A stretch of DNA of 64,000 bases from CAVWXT01 sp963759115 (lineage in GTDB: Bacteria > Planctomycetota > Planctomycetia > Pirellulales > Thermoguttaceae): positions 2,294,001 through 2,358,000 of the forward strand of contig CAVWXT010000005.1 in NCBI GenBank assembly GCA_963759115.1, given 5' to 3'. Numbering within the stretch: position 1 is the stretch's first letter; the number at the start of each line of letters is the position of its first letter. The position numbers and the translations under genes are program-made. Below are positions 39,323 through 48,732 of the stretch, piece after piece. The notes below the pieces were generated by a model, which was not told the DNA's origin, made no database searches, and worked only from the letters and a program-made list of their open reading frames with translations.

Positions 39323-41816
39323 ATGACCGACTGCGAACTGTGTTTGGCGTTGTTGAAATGCGACACCGAAGATGGCGTAATCGCCTTACTGTTGGAGGCC
39401 GGTTATTGGGCCGACCGAGACGCATGGCGATATTTCGGTGATCTCGAAAATAATTGGAGTACTATTGGCAACCAGCAAAGCAGCCCACACGCAGCGCTGG
39501 TAGAGAAACTCGTAAACGCGGTTGATGCGACTCTTATGGGTTGCTGCTACGCTGCTGGGATCGAGCCAACCGCCGTGGAAGCTCCAAGAACAATGCGAGC
39601 GGCGGTAGCACAGTTCTTCGAGAACACGACTCTCGAACAAAACCCACACGCTGGGTTGATTCGGACCTGGCCCGCCAGCAAACGAACGCAGGTTGCTCAG
39701 ACTATCACTCTGGTCGCTACTGGACCAAAGGGCAAGCCCTGCTTCACGATCGCGGATGCCGGGGAGGGGCAAACGCCGGATGAAATGCCGAATACTCTGC
39801 TATCCTTGACTCGAACAAACAAGCTCCGAATACCGTTTGTTCAAGGGAAGTTTAACATGGGCGGTACCGGCGTGTTCAAATTCTGCGGAAGGCAGAATCT
39901 CCAACTGGTGATCAGTCGCCGACATCCAAAGGCGTTGAAAGGGTACAGCAGAGATTCTCAGCTATGGGGCTTCACGGTTATTCGGCGTGAAGACCCTGAA
40001 CGCGGCCGACGTAGCTCCGTGTTCACATATCTCGCTCCCCTCGGGAAGGACGTGCAGCCCGGAAACGGCGGCGTTCTTAGATTTGCGGCGGATGAGTTCC
40101 CCCTCTTTCCACTTTTTGAACGTGAGGACGGCCGTAATCCGTATGGGCGGAACGCGCGATGGGGAACAGCAATCAAGCTCTATGAATACTCGTTGCCCGC
40201 TGGCGGCAGGTCAAACATCTTGATGGCGGACGGCCTGATGAGGCGTACCGACTTGCTTTTGCCCGACACGGCGTTGCCGATCCGCTTCTGTGAGGCTAGG
40301 GACTTCAAAGGCCACGCTGGCAGCTTTGAGAATACCTTAACAGGCTTGAGCGTTCGCCTTGAGGATGACAAGACGGACAATCTCGAGGATGGATTCCCGA
40401 CTTCTTGCCCGCTTGCGGCCGGCGGTGAGTCGATGAAAGCTACAATTTATGCCTTCAAGAAGGGCAAGGCGAAGACCTACCGCAATGATGAAGGCATTGT
40501 GTTCACCTTGAATGGGCAGACACATGGACATCTCACGCCTGACTTTTTTCATCGTAAGAATGTAGGGTTAAGCTATTTGTCTGACTCCCTGCTCGTGGTT
40601 GTCGATTGCAGCTTGTTCACAGGGCGTGCTCGTGAAGATCTATTTATGAACAGCCGCGATCGGCTCAGCAAAGGGGAGTTGCGAAGCTCTATCGAGTCCG
40701 AGCTTGAGGATATGCTCAAGAATCACCAGGGACTTCGTAACTTAAAGGAACGCCGCCGTCGGGAGGAGACACAAGCCCGCCTTGCCGACTCGAAGCCGCT
40801 CGAAGATGTCCTTGAAACGATCCTCAAGCACTCCCCCAGTTTGGCCAACCTGTTCCTGCTTGGCAAGCGAGCAGTGAATCCGTTCAAGACCAGAGAAGTT
40901 CAAGAAAACGAACAGCCATACCACGGCAACAGGTTCCCCACATATTTCAAGTTCAAGGGCAAGGACTACGGTCTTGTCCTCGAACGAGAAACCCATCGAA
41001 ACATGCGGTGCAGAATTAGCTTCGAGACTGATGCCGATAACGACTATTTCAGCCGGACGCTAGAGACAGGAGAGTTCTCTCTTACTAGCATTGCCGAGGG
41101 GAACAGGCTGCCGGTGTCCAATTTTACGGGACCAAACCTGCACAATGGCATCGCAACTCTAAGTGTGAGGTTGCCGGAGGACGCAGCCATCGACAGCAGG
41201 TTAGATTTTGTGGCTACGGTCACTGATCCATACCGCGTTGAGCCATTTGAGAACCGATTTGTCGTGCTCGTGAAACCTGAAGCTCAGCCAAATGGCGGCA
41301 ACGGGTCCCGCCGAAAACCACCAAGCGAAAGACAACGGCAAGGGCCGAGAGCAAGCCGCGGGAATTACTTTGCCGAATATCATCGAAGTGACCGAGGAGC
41401 AGTGGCCGACTCACGAGTTTGACCGATTTACTGCCCTGAAAATCAAGGATGCCGGTGACGGCGAGCAGGACGAGAGCGGTGAGCAAAGCGTGACTCGGTA
41501 CGACTTCTTCATCAATGTCGATAATCTGTACCTCAAGACGGAGATGAAATCCACAAAAGCCGACGTGTCGCTCCTGAAGGCGCGTTTCATGTACGGAATG
41601 GTGCTTGTCGGGCTTGGTATGCTGCAACAGGATATAGCCGATCAGTCCGGTAGGAGCGACGAAGCCGAGGAAAACGATGGGTGCGGGAACATCGAAGAGC
41701 GGGTCGAGGGGGTTACAAAAGCATTGGCCCCCATCATGCTGCCGATGATCGACTCACTTGGCGCACTCGACGTAGCAGAAGTGGAATCGAGTTCATCGAG
41801 CGGTGAGTCCACATGA
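39323..41816 (+). CDS. GHKL (Hsp90/MutL/MORC-type) ATPase, one frameshift
   Basis: About 830 residues. The ATP-binding fold is clear: EKLVNAVDAT (Glu61, Asn65, Asp68), ITLVATGPKGKPCFTIADAGEGQTPDEM (DxGxG at 145-149) and GKFNMGGTGVFKF (glycine lid near 175-184). The middle part resembles MORC/MutL-like S5 transducer folds. Near 41311 one extra C (TCCC) breaks the frame; corrected reading gives NGSAENHQAKDNGKGREQAAGITLPNIIEV and a conserved tail, YDFFINVDNLYLKTEMKSTK. Both parts are one protein in my reading. It converges on a DNA methyltransferase 48 bases away. Prokaryotic MORC-like ATPases were described beside restriction-modification genes, so a defence role is a reasonable inference. Confidence 0.75.
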
Positions 41817-41863
41817 TCGTTCAACGTGGACACCTTGAGCAGCGTGCGATCGGCACACGTGGA

Positions 41864-43018
41864 TCAGACAGCGCGGTGGATAAGCACTACCTCGCGCGAA
41901 GAAGGGATGTCACCCTTGAAAGTTGCGTGCCATTTCCTGTTTGGAACGCTACGCCAAATCCGTCTGGCGCCGTCGGTGATCTCCTCGAAACCGGCCGCTG
42001 CCATGCTGTTCAGATACCGATTTAGTTGCCTTCGCGTTTCGCTGAATGCAACCATCTGAACCATGTGTGCGCCCTTCTTCATCGTTTTGCGGATGCTCTT
42101 CAATGTCGCAAGCAGAGAGTTGAAATAAAAGTCGAAATCTTCCCGGCGGCGATCGCCAAAAGTGTAGTATGCGGAGCCATGACCGTCCTGACAATTGGCG
42201 ATCCAGAAGGGCGCGGCACTTTCGCGCCGTCCATCAACTTGCCAGCGATGGTAAAGGATGTGAACGCCTGGATATGGCGGGCTGGCGATTACCAAGTCAA
42301 CCTGCTGCCGAGACCTTGTGAAGATCGGCGCGGCTTCGATCTGTGCCGCATTGCACTCCATCAAGATCGGTGATCGTGATTCCCGACCATGTTGCCGCAG
42401 AACATCGGCAAATTCTCCGATCGCAATCAGCATCTCCTCAACATTGGCTTTCAGTCGGCCCCGAAACTCCGCCAGTCCTGTACGACGCTTACGGTTGTCC
42501 AGTGCCCACTGCGCTGTCCTGAGCACGATGCATCGAGCGAAATCTTGACTGCGTGGCGTCGGGAGGTCATTTATCGTGCTTAGGGCGATTGCCACGGCCT
42601 TCTTGATTGCCCGCGCACGCGGGAGACTGAGATTCCCTGTTCTTGAATCATCCAGGATGTCTGCTATCGCATTCCTGGTGTACCGATAGCTGATCTGCTT
42701 GATAGAAGCATCAGCCCACGCTCGCACTGCTGCAAAATCGTCGCGTGACAGTGGGGTAGTCTTGACTCTCGTGATGAAGACCGCTAGCGAGTTAATGTCG
42801 GAACCGACCACCCGCCGCCCCGCAGCCACCGCCTCCACAACCGTCGTGCCACCCCCCATGTATGGGTCAAGCACCAGTTGGCCTGGCTCAGAGAAGCAAC
42901 GTATTGCCGCTGCCGCAAACGTGGGAGAGAACCGTGCTGGATAGCGATAAAATTGGTGTGTCAATCCCTCGACATTGTTCAGATCGAGCGCAGCACTCCT
43001 TAGCTCTGCCACGTTCAT
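41864..43018 (-). CDS. DNA (N4/N6) methyltransferase
   Basis: A 384-residue amino-methyltransferase. The SAM-binding motif DPYMGGGTTVVEAVAAGRR (residues 51-69) comes first, and the catalytic SPPYPG (245-250) later, with a helical region between that would recognise the target. HQFYRYPARFSP near residue 21 and FDFYFNSLLATLKSIRKTMKKG near the end are typical of this class. SPPY favours N4-cytosine, but N6-adenine cannot be excluded. No restriction nuclease lies directly next to it. Its 3' end faces the GHKL gene, so the two would be transcribed separately unless regulated together. Confidence 0.85.
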   Translation of the reverse strand: MNVAELRSAALDLNNVEGLTHQFYRYPARFSPTFAAAAIRCFSEPGQLVLDPYMGGGTTVVEAVAAGRRVVGSDINSLAVFITRVKTTPLSRDDFAAVRAWADASIKQISYRYTRNAIADILDDSRTGNLSLPRARAIKKAVAIALSTINDLPTPRSQDFARCIVLRTAQWALDNRKRRTGLAEFRGRLKANVEEMLIAIGEFADVLRQHGRESRSPILMECNAAQIEAAPIFTRSRQQVDLVIASPPYPGVHILYHRWQVDGRRESAAPFWIANCQDGHGSAYYTFGDRRREDFDFYFNSLLATLKSIRKTMKKGAHMVQMVAFSETRRQLNRYLNSMAAAGFEEITDGARRIWRSVPNRKWHATFKGDIPSSREVVLIHRAV

Positions 43019-43198
43019 GGTCAGGCTCCTTCCTTGGTGCCGGTTGCGGCAAGCAACGTGCCGAAGGCTCCGCCTCGGCGACCGGGTTGCGGCTTGTACT
43101 GTATTTTACCCAAGTTGACAAGGCGAGTTTTTTCGGTTGGTTCTGACCATCACACGATCCGTTCCGACAGGGCGAAGCGCCGTCTCACCGCGATCTGG

Positions 43199-43273
43199 CC
43201 CCGATTGCGTTCCCGCTCTTGCGGGCTACAATCACGAGCATCCTGCGTTCGTCGTTTCCGGATTCCTGCCTAG
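43199..43273. repeat. Dispersed promoter-bearing repeat, copy 1
   Basis: Core CCCCGATTGCGTTCC, then TTGCGGGCTACAATCACGAG and GCATCCTGCGTTCGTCG. It contains TACAAT at 43227-43232. Copies at 43867 and 47114 match over about 70 bases. Confidence 0.85.
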
Positions 43274-43286
43274 CTATGGTGTGGTT

Positions 43287-43547
43287 TCAATTCCCAGACG
43301 ACAGCAGCGGCGAGTCGTGCTCGATCTGGACCCGCTCGACAACGCAGCCCGCTTTCTGGACATCGCCCACGGCGCTGCGGATGGCGGATTCGAGACTGTC
43401 GGCCTCGCGGCTGAAGCCGATAACCGGCACGCCACAGCACATCCCTGGCGTACCGTCGTCGCATCCCGCCTCAAAGAGTTCGTCGGCCAACTCCTCGGTC
43501 ATGTCTGTGCGCGCTGCCAGAATGATCTCAAAGTCATAGGTCTTCAT
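43287..43547 (-). CDS. HicB-like conserved protein, candidate antitoxin
   Basis: An 86-residue acidic protein: MKTYDFEIILAARTDMTEEL, LFEAGCDDGTPGMCCGVPVI and a helical middle, ESAIRSAVGDVQKAG. I recall this small protein as the regular partner of the HicA-like protein encoded just upstream; the start codon overlaps its stop (ATGA). The sequence carries no helix-turn-helix that I can see. The pair behaves like a toxin-antitoxin unit by size, coupling and charge, but activity has not been shown to my knowledge. The start at 43547 fits the overlap; the ORF extends to 43598. Confidence 0.6.
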   Translation of the reverse strand: MKTYDFEIILAARTDMTEELADELFEAGCDDGTPGMCCGVPVIGFSREADSLESAIRSAVGDVQKAGCVVERVQIEHDSPLLSSGN

Positions 43548-43783
43548 GGGGTTGCCTCTGTAACGTGTGGGCAATGATCCACGCCGTTTCGCAGCCACCG
43601 GGCGTGATTCTCAGGAACTCGGGGCGTGCTGAAAACCCTCCGGAAACACCCGTCGTGCCCTGTATGCGGACAGTACAGCGTGCCCCAGATATGCGCCCGC
43701 GGACCTGCCAGTACTAGCCGCCAGCCACGAGAAATTGCGTACTCTACCGCCGCGCGGATATGCTTGTTCTTGTGGTTGTTCAT
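43544..43783 (-). CDS. HicA-like conserved protein, candidate toxin
   Basis: A 79-residue basic protein with HIRAAVEYAISRGWRLVLAG, WGTLYCPH and PRVPENHARWLRNGVDHCPH. HicA toxins share the short basic fold and a conserved His after a glycine-rich turn; here AGPRAHIWG could supply it. The pair 43287-43783 lies between two direct copies of a promoter-bearing repeat and could have moved with it. The alternative is a metal-binding accessory pair, given the Cys/His-rich tail. Confidence 0.6.
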   Translation of the reverse strand: MNNHKNKHIRAAVEYAISRGWRLVLAGPRAHIWGTLYCPHTGHDGCFRRVFSTPRVPENHARWLRNGVDHCPHVTEATP

Positions 43784-43866
43784 CCTCCTACCTATTCTAC
43801 CACGGCCAGTTCGGGGAAAAAGGGAGAGTGCCGCAATTATTCAGAGCCACCGCCGGCACCAATCCA

Positions 43867-43937
43867 CCCCGATTGCGTTGCCGCTCTTGCGGGGTACAAT
43901 CACGGGCATCCTGCGTCCGTCGTTTCCAGAGTTTCCG
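43867..43937. repeat. Dispersed promoter-bearing repeat, copy 2
   Basis: CCCCGATTGCGTTGCCGCTC followed by TTGCGGGGTACAATCACGGG, with TACAAT at 43895-43900. After about 70 bases a palindrome (43942-44013) interrupts the unit, which resumes at 44026 with CTAACACGGCGAAGAGCC, as in copy 3. Confidence 0.85.
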
Positions 43938-43941
43938 TGAG

Positions 43942-44013
43942 AAAGGGGACAGGCACCTCACGGCCGTTGTTTCTCACAGGTTTTTGCTTGTCCGTTCGGT
44001 GCCTGTCCCCTTT
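43942..44013. repeat. Hyphenated palindrome, GGGGACAGGCACC family
   Basis: AAAGGGGACAGGCACC (43942-43957) and GGTGCCTGTCCCCTTT (43998-44013) are perfect 16-base arms. The palindrome lies inside copy 2 of the promoter-bearing repeat, upstream of the esterase gene. Confidence 0.9.
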
Positions 44014-44112
44014 TTCAACGGCCTGCTAACACGGCGAAGAGCCAATCTTGAGCCGGGACCCGGCCATCCGTAAATCGCCCCCCTCTCCCTTTTTTGTGAG
44101 GAATCATTGGTC

Positions 44113-46144
44113 ATGCGCGGAAAATCGATGCTGAAGATTCTGGCGGGGATGCTGCTGCTGAGCCTTGTGGCTGCGATCGCCGCGGCCGATGTCCGGCTGC
44201 CGGGCGTCTTCGCCAATCACCTGGTGCTCCAGCGCGACGTGCCGCTGCCCGTGTGGGGGTGGGCCGACCCGGGTGAAAACGTGACGGTCACCCTCGCCGG
44301 GCAATCCCAATCGGCCGCGGCCGACAGTGCCGGCAAGTGGTCGGTGAAGTTTGCCCCCGTGCAAGCGGGCGGCCCTTACGTGTTGCGAGTGCAGGGCAAA
44401 AACGCGCTGGAACGGAGCGACCTGCTGGTGGGCGAGGTGTGGCTGTGCTCGGGCCAATCCAACATGGCCATGACCGTCAGCGGCGTGCGCGACAAGGATG
44501 CCGAGATCGCTGCCGCCAATTATCCGCAAATCCGCCTGTGTACGGTGGCAAGGAAGACTGCCAAAGAGCCGCAAGACAACTGCGAAGCCGTCTGGAGAAC
44601 TTGCAGCCCGGGCACCGTCGGCGGTTTTTCGGCCGCCGCGTATTTCTTCGGCCGAGAGCTGCACAAGGAGTTGGGCGTGCCGGTGGGCCTGATCGATTCC
44701 TCGTGGGGCGGCACGCCCGTGCAGGCCTGGACCAGTGTGAAGGCCCAAGAGTCGGCGCCGGAGCTTCGGCCGACGATCGAAAACTTCAAGCAATCGCTGG
44801 TCGGCTACGATCCGGCCGCGGCGCAGCAACGCTTCGAAAAGGCGTTGGCCGCGTGGCCGCAGGCCGTCGAGAAGGCGAAGGCCGAGGGGAAGCCGGCGCC
44901 TGGCAAGCCGCAATTGCTGGACCCGGCCACCTCGCAATATAGCCCCGGTCGGCTGTACAACGGCATGATCGCCCCGCTGGCCCCGTTCGCGTTGCGCGGC
45001 GCCATCTGGTACCAAGGCGAAGCGAACGCCAGCGTGCGGACGGCCGGCCTCTACGGCCTGCAGCTCCGAACCATGATCGCCAACTGGCGGCAGGATTGGG
45101 CGCTGGGCGATTTCCCCTTCATCTACGTGCAGTTGCCAAATTACAAGGCCCCGCAGCAACTGCCCTTCGAGACCGACGGTTGGCCCCTTGTCCGCGAACA
45201 GATGCTCCAAACGCTGGCGATGAACAACACGGGCATGGCCGTGACCATCGACATCGGCGAAGAACTCGACATTCATCCGAAGAACAAGCAGGACGTCGGC
45301 AAGCGGCTGGCCCAGTGGGCCCTCGCCAAGACCTACGGCAAGGACGTGGTCGCCTGCGGCCCGCTGATGAAGTCGATGAGCAAGCAGGGCCAGGAGATCG
45401 TGATCCGGTTCGACCACGTCGGCGGCGGACTGATGACCAAGGGCGGCGAGCCGCTGAAGGGCTTTGCCATCGCGGGCAACCGTAAGATATTCGTGTGGGC
45501 CGAGGCAAAGATCGTCGGCGACACGGTCGTGGTCTCCAACCCCGACATCGAGACGCCCACGGCGGTCCGTTACGCCTGGGCAAACAACCCCGTCGGCAAC
45601 CTGTTCAACCGGGCCGGCATGCCGGCCTCCCCCTTCCGCACCGACGTCTGGGCGGCGGAGGACGTGCCCGTGAGGAAGCCCGATTCGAGGTATCAGCCCA
45701 CCAGACGCCCGGTAGTGAAGGCGATGCTGGAACTGGCGGAGGTCAAGAAGGACGATGTCGTATTCGACCTCGGCTGCGGCGACGGCCGCATTGTAATCGC
45801 GGCCGCGAAGGACTACGGCGCGAAGGGAGTCGGCATCGATATTGATCCGGCATGCGTCAAGGAGGCCCGCGAAAACGCGCGAGCGGCGGGAGTGGCCGAC
45901 AAGACCGAGTTTATCGTCGCCGACATTTTCGACTCCGATCTCCGCCGTGCCACGGTGGTTACCCTCTTCCTGCAACCCTGGGTGAACGAGAAGCTCAGGC
46001 CGAAGTTGCTGCGCGAGGCTCAAGCCGGGCTCGCGGATCGTGTCGAACCAGCACGACATGGGAGACTGGAAGCCCGACAAGAAGATCGGACCGGTCGACG
46101 AGTGTGACATCATGCTCTGGACCGTCCCGGCGGCGAAGCCCTAG
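44113..46144 (+). CDS. Sialate O-acetylesterase fused to a class I methyltransferase, one frameshift
   Basis: An exported protein of about 677 residues. The signal peptide is MLKILAGMLLLSLVAAIAAA. Residues 27-510 are a complete sialate O-acetylesterase: GEVWLCSGQSNM with the catalytic Ser116, IDSSWGGTPVQAW, AIWYQGEAN and the usual end NLFNRAGMPASPFRTDVW. Then, without a stop, comes AAEDVPVRKPDSRYQPT and a SAM-dependent methyltransferase (VVFDLGCGDGRIVIAAAKDYGAKGVGIDIDP). Stand-alone planctomycete methyltransferases of this type begin with AxDVP after a signal, so the join looks like a natural domain border. One extra A near 46026 breaks the tail; corrected reading ends VDECDIMLWTVPAAKP at 46144. 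Start may also be 44107 or 44128. Confidence 0.8.
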
Positions 46145-46194
46145 CCGCAGGCGGCGCGCGGGTCGCGCCGGCACAGCCGCCGCCGGCACTAACC

Positions 46195-46292
46195 CAGGGC
46201 CGATCGATTCTCAAGGAAAAGGTTGTAGGAGGCGACTCCTGTCGCCGATTTGTGGCTGGTTTCGGACAATCGGCGACAGGAGTCGCCTCCTA
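46195..46292. repeat. Large palindromic repeat, family A copy 2 (left part)
   Basis: CAGGGCCGATCGATTCTC, then AGGCGACTCCTGTCGCC and GGCGACAGGAGTCGCCTCC. The copy stops at CCTA just before the intron's GTGCG and resumes at 47079 with CAGTGAAAAACTGATCCGG. Confidence 0.9.
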
Positions 46293-47078
46293 GTGCGCTT
46301 GTGAGTGTATCGAATCAGCAAGGTGCAAGTCCTTGTCGAAATTGGGTTTGAACTTCGTAACCGAAAGTAACTGCGTCCTCGTGAGAGGGGGTGGAGAGCA
46401 ACTGAAGGTGAACGGCTGGTCCGCAGGATGACGAACTCGATTCGGCCGGTTGTCGTGGCGAGCCTGCTAGGAAAAGGCGAAGCCCAAGTGACGCTGTGGT
46501 CCTCGCAAGGGATGCGGTCGGCAGACCGCGCGGTAAGCTCCGGGGGGAAACCAAACCAAGCCCCAGAGGCGGCAACAGGTGGTTGGAGGCGGAACGGTCG
46601 GAAGGTTTGATACATGAAGCAAGGAGACCTGGGCGGGTACAAGGACGAAGTTCATTGTCCCTGATAAGGATACGAAGAATCGACCGCCCAGGAGTCAGAG
46701 CGTCCATACGAGCGAGGAAGCGGGGCAATGCCCGTCGAGCAAAGGGACGCAGGAAAGTGGATGAAACATGACGCACGGCCAAAACCACACCGTACCGCGA
46801 GTGTCGGCAACGACTAGCCACGACGGACTGCGTCAGGCACACGTAACTTGGCTCAGATTGGCCGCACCGTCGATGTTGCATGTTGGTGGCCTTCCCGTGA
46901 AGGTCAGGGCCTTTCGCTTCTGCCGATCCCGAGAAGGAACCTTGTTTCCTTCCCGCGCTCGGTTCACCAATCCTCTACGAGGTAACACCACTAACCGGAG
47001 AGCCGGATGCGGGAAATCCGCCAGTCCGGTTCGGAGGGAGGGGAGGCCGGGAACTTAACCGGCCTTCCCTACCCCTAT
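46293..47078 (+). ncRNA. Group II intron without an intact intron-encoded protein
   Basis: The 5' end reads GTGCG and the segment AGGTGCAAGTCC (46320s) is typical of domain I. Domain V is seen near 46999: GAGCCGGATGCGGGAAATCC pairing with CCGGTTCGGAGGG and carrying the AGC triad. Domain VI follows as GGCCGGGAACTTAACCGGCC with a candidate branch A, and the 3' end is CTACCCCTAT. The boundaries are fixed by comparison with uninterrupted copies of the host repeat at 15336 and 61862. Length is 786 nt. The short ORFs inside do not resemble a reverse transcriptase. Insertion after a strong palindrome suggests the IIC class, which targets hairpins. Confidence 0.85.
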
Positions 47079-47103
47079 CAGTGAAAAACTGATCCGGCCT
47101 GGG
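47079..47103. repeat. Large palindromic repeat, family A copy 2 (right part)
   Basis: CAGTGAAAAACTGATCCGGC continues the palindrome that was split by the intron; the same order, CAGTGAATAACTGATCGGCC, is uninterrupted at about 15434-15453. Confidence 0.85.
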
Positions 47104-47113
47104 CACTGCCCCA

Positions 47114-47209
47114 CCCCGATTGCGTTCCGGCCCTTGCGGGGTACAATCACGGGCATCCTGCGTTTGTCGTTTCCGGATTCCTGCCTAGCACAGCGAGGAA
47201 CCAATCGTG
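47114..47209 (+). promoter_or_regulatory. Dispersed promoter-bearing repeat, copy 3 (likely promoter of the MFS gene)
   Basis: The unit reads CCCCGATTGCGTTCCGG, then TTGCGGGGTACAATCACGGG. TACAAT at 47142-47147 is a -10-like box about 60 bases before the MFS ATG at 47207. The tail AGCACAGCGAGGAACCAATC matches the tail at 44026-44050, in front of the esterase gene. Confidence 0.7.
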
Positions 47210-48452
47210 AACTGGGACGTGAAATGGGACCTGTACATCCGTTTGAGTGCCTTGATGGCCCTGGAGTATGCGGTATGGGGCGCCTGGATGCCCGTGCTGG
47301 CGGTCCGGCTGCTGGGCCCGCTGAAGATGACCGGCAAGCAGACGGGCTGGATCTACGCCACGCTGCCGCTGGCCTGCATCTTCGCTCCGCTGGCCTCGGG
47401 CTACCTGGCCGACAGATGGTTCAACGCCGAATGGATCATTCTGGTTTCGCACGCGATCGGGGCCGTGCTGCTGTTCGTCGCGGCGAGGCAGACGAAGTTC
47501 TGGGGCATGTTCTGGGTGATGCTGGTTTACTCGATCTTCTACACGGCCACGCTGCCGCTGGTCAACAAGCATGCTGTTCGCGGCAGTACCCCGAGCGAAG
47601 CCAACGTGGGTCTTCTTTTGGGCGCCGGTGGCCTGGGCTCTGGTCGGCTACTTACTGACCGGCATTCGCCAGGTCCGCAAGACCGGCGGCGACGGCCCCG
47701 ACAGCCTCTATCTGGCCGCCATTCTGTCGGTCGTCATGGTCGTCGCCTGTTTCTTCCAAACGCCTCTGAAGCCGGCTGCTCTGGGCAATCCGATCGATCG
47801 AGGCGATGGGTATGCTGAAGAACGCCAGCTACTGATCTTCATTCTGGTACAGTTGGTCGTCTCGGGCATGATGCAGTTCTATTTCCTCGGCACGGGCCAA
47901 TTCCTGCAGGATCGCGGCGTCAGCGGCAAGTACATCTCCGGCGTCATGGGGATTGCCCAGGCCGTGCAGGCCGCCGCCACCATTCTGCTGCTGGGATTGC
48001 TGATCGAGCAAGACCGGCTTTCAGTGGACCTTGGCCATCGGCGCCCTGTGCTGGACGGTGCTCTTCGCCGACGTACGTCGTGAGCAAGCAGACCCTGTGG
48101 ATCATCCTGATTCAGGCGTTTCACGGCCTGGCCTACGTGTTCTTCATGATCGGCGGGCAGAAGTTCGTCGGCGCGATGGCGCCGAAGGAGATCGGCGCCT
48201 CGGCCCAGTCGCTGATCTTCATCGCCACCAACGGCATCGGGCTGTTCCTGGGGACGCAACTTGCCGGCTTACGTGATGGAAAAGAACTCGGTCGGCGGCA
48301 AGTTCCAATGGTCGAAGATTTGGACGGTCCCGCTGGGCATTACCCTGGCGGGGGCCATCGTCTTTGCCGTGGCTTTCAAGGTGCCCGATCCGGCGAAGTT
48401 CCGCAAGGCGATGCCGCAACAAGAGAAGGCCCTGGCCGCGGCGAATCGCTAA
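47207..48452 (+). CDS. MFS nucleoside:proton symporter-like transporter, four frameshifts
   Basis: An inner-membrane transporter of about 414 residues with roughly 12 helices. The start IRLSALMALEYAVWGAWMPVLAVRLLG and the middle YFLGTGQFLQDRGVSGKYISGVMGIAQAVQ resemble the NupG/XapB nucleoside-type family as found in planctomycetes. Frame changes near 47571, 48013, 48073 and 48264 are each cured by removing one base from a short run. Corrected joins are PLVNSMLFAAV, LLIEQTGFQWTLAIGALC, VLFATYVVSKQTLWIIL and FLGTQLAAYVMEKNSVGG. The density parallels that in acs downstream and in macAB. Substrate is inferred from the family only. Confidence 0.8.
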
Positions 48453-48494
48453 GAGCGGGTTTGCTGAAGGGACTGGCGGTTGGTCTTGGGACTT

Positions 48495-48562
48495 GGGACT
48501 TGGGTCTTTGAATCAAGAACGATAGCGAAGCCCTAAGACCGAAGCCCTAAGACCCAAGTCCC
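48495..48562 (+). terminator. Inverted repeat after the MFS gene
   Basis: GGGACTTGGGTCTT (48495-48508) and AAGACCCAAGTCCC (48549-48562) are perfect 14-base arms with a 40-base loop, about 45 bases after the stop. No U-run follows, so it may be a dispersed repeat rather than a terminator. Confidence 0.5.
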
Positions 48563-48612
48563 TTATGTGCTACGGGCCTGCGCAGGGCGCGGCTTCTTTT
48601 TCCCAGCCGCAA

Positions 48613-48640
48613 TTGACAGCCTACCCCCAACGGGTACAAT
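48613..48640 (+). promoter_or_regulatory. Promoter of acs
   Basis: TTGACA (48613-48618) and TACAAT (48635-48640) lie 16 bp apart, near consensus, about 93 bases upstream of the acs ATG. Confidence 0.7.
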
Positions 48641-48732
48641 GTCGGGATTCTCACGGGCTGGCACTGTCGCCAAGTCGAGCCAGTTACCGGTCCATTCGAC
48701 CTTCTACCCCACTCGTTCGGAGGACGCTACTG

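Noticed and set aside
46496..47058. Short frames inside the intron as an intron-encoded reverse transcriptase
   Set aside because: They are under 100 codons each, show no YADD or maturase motif, and overlap structured intron domains.
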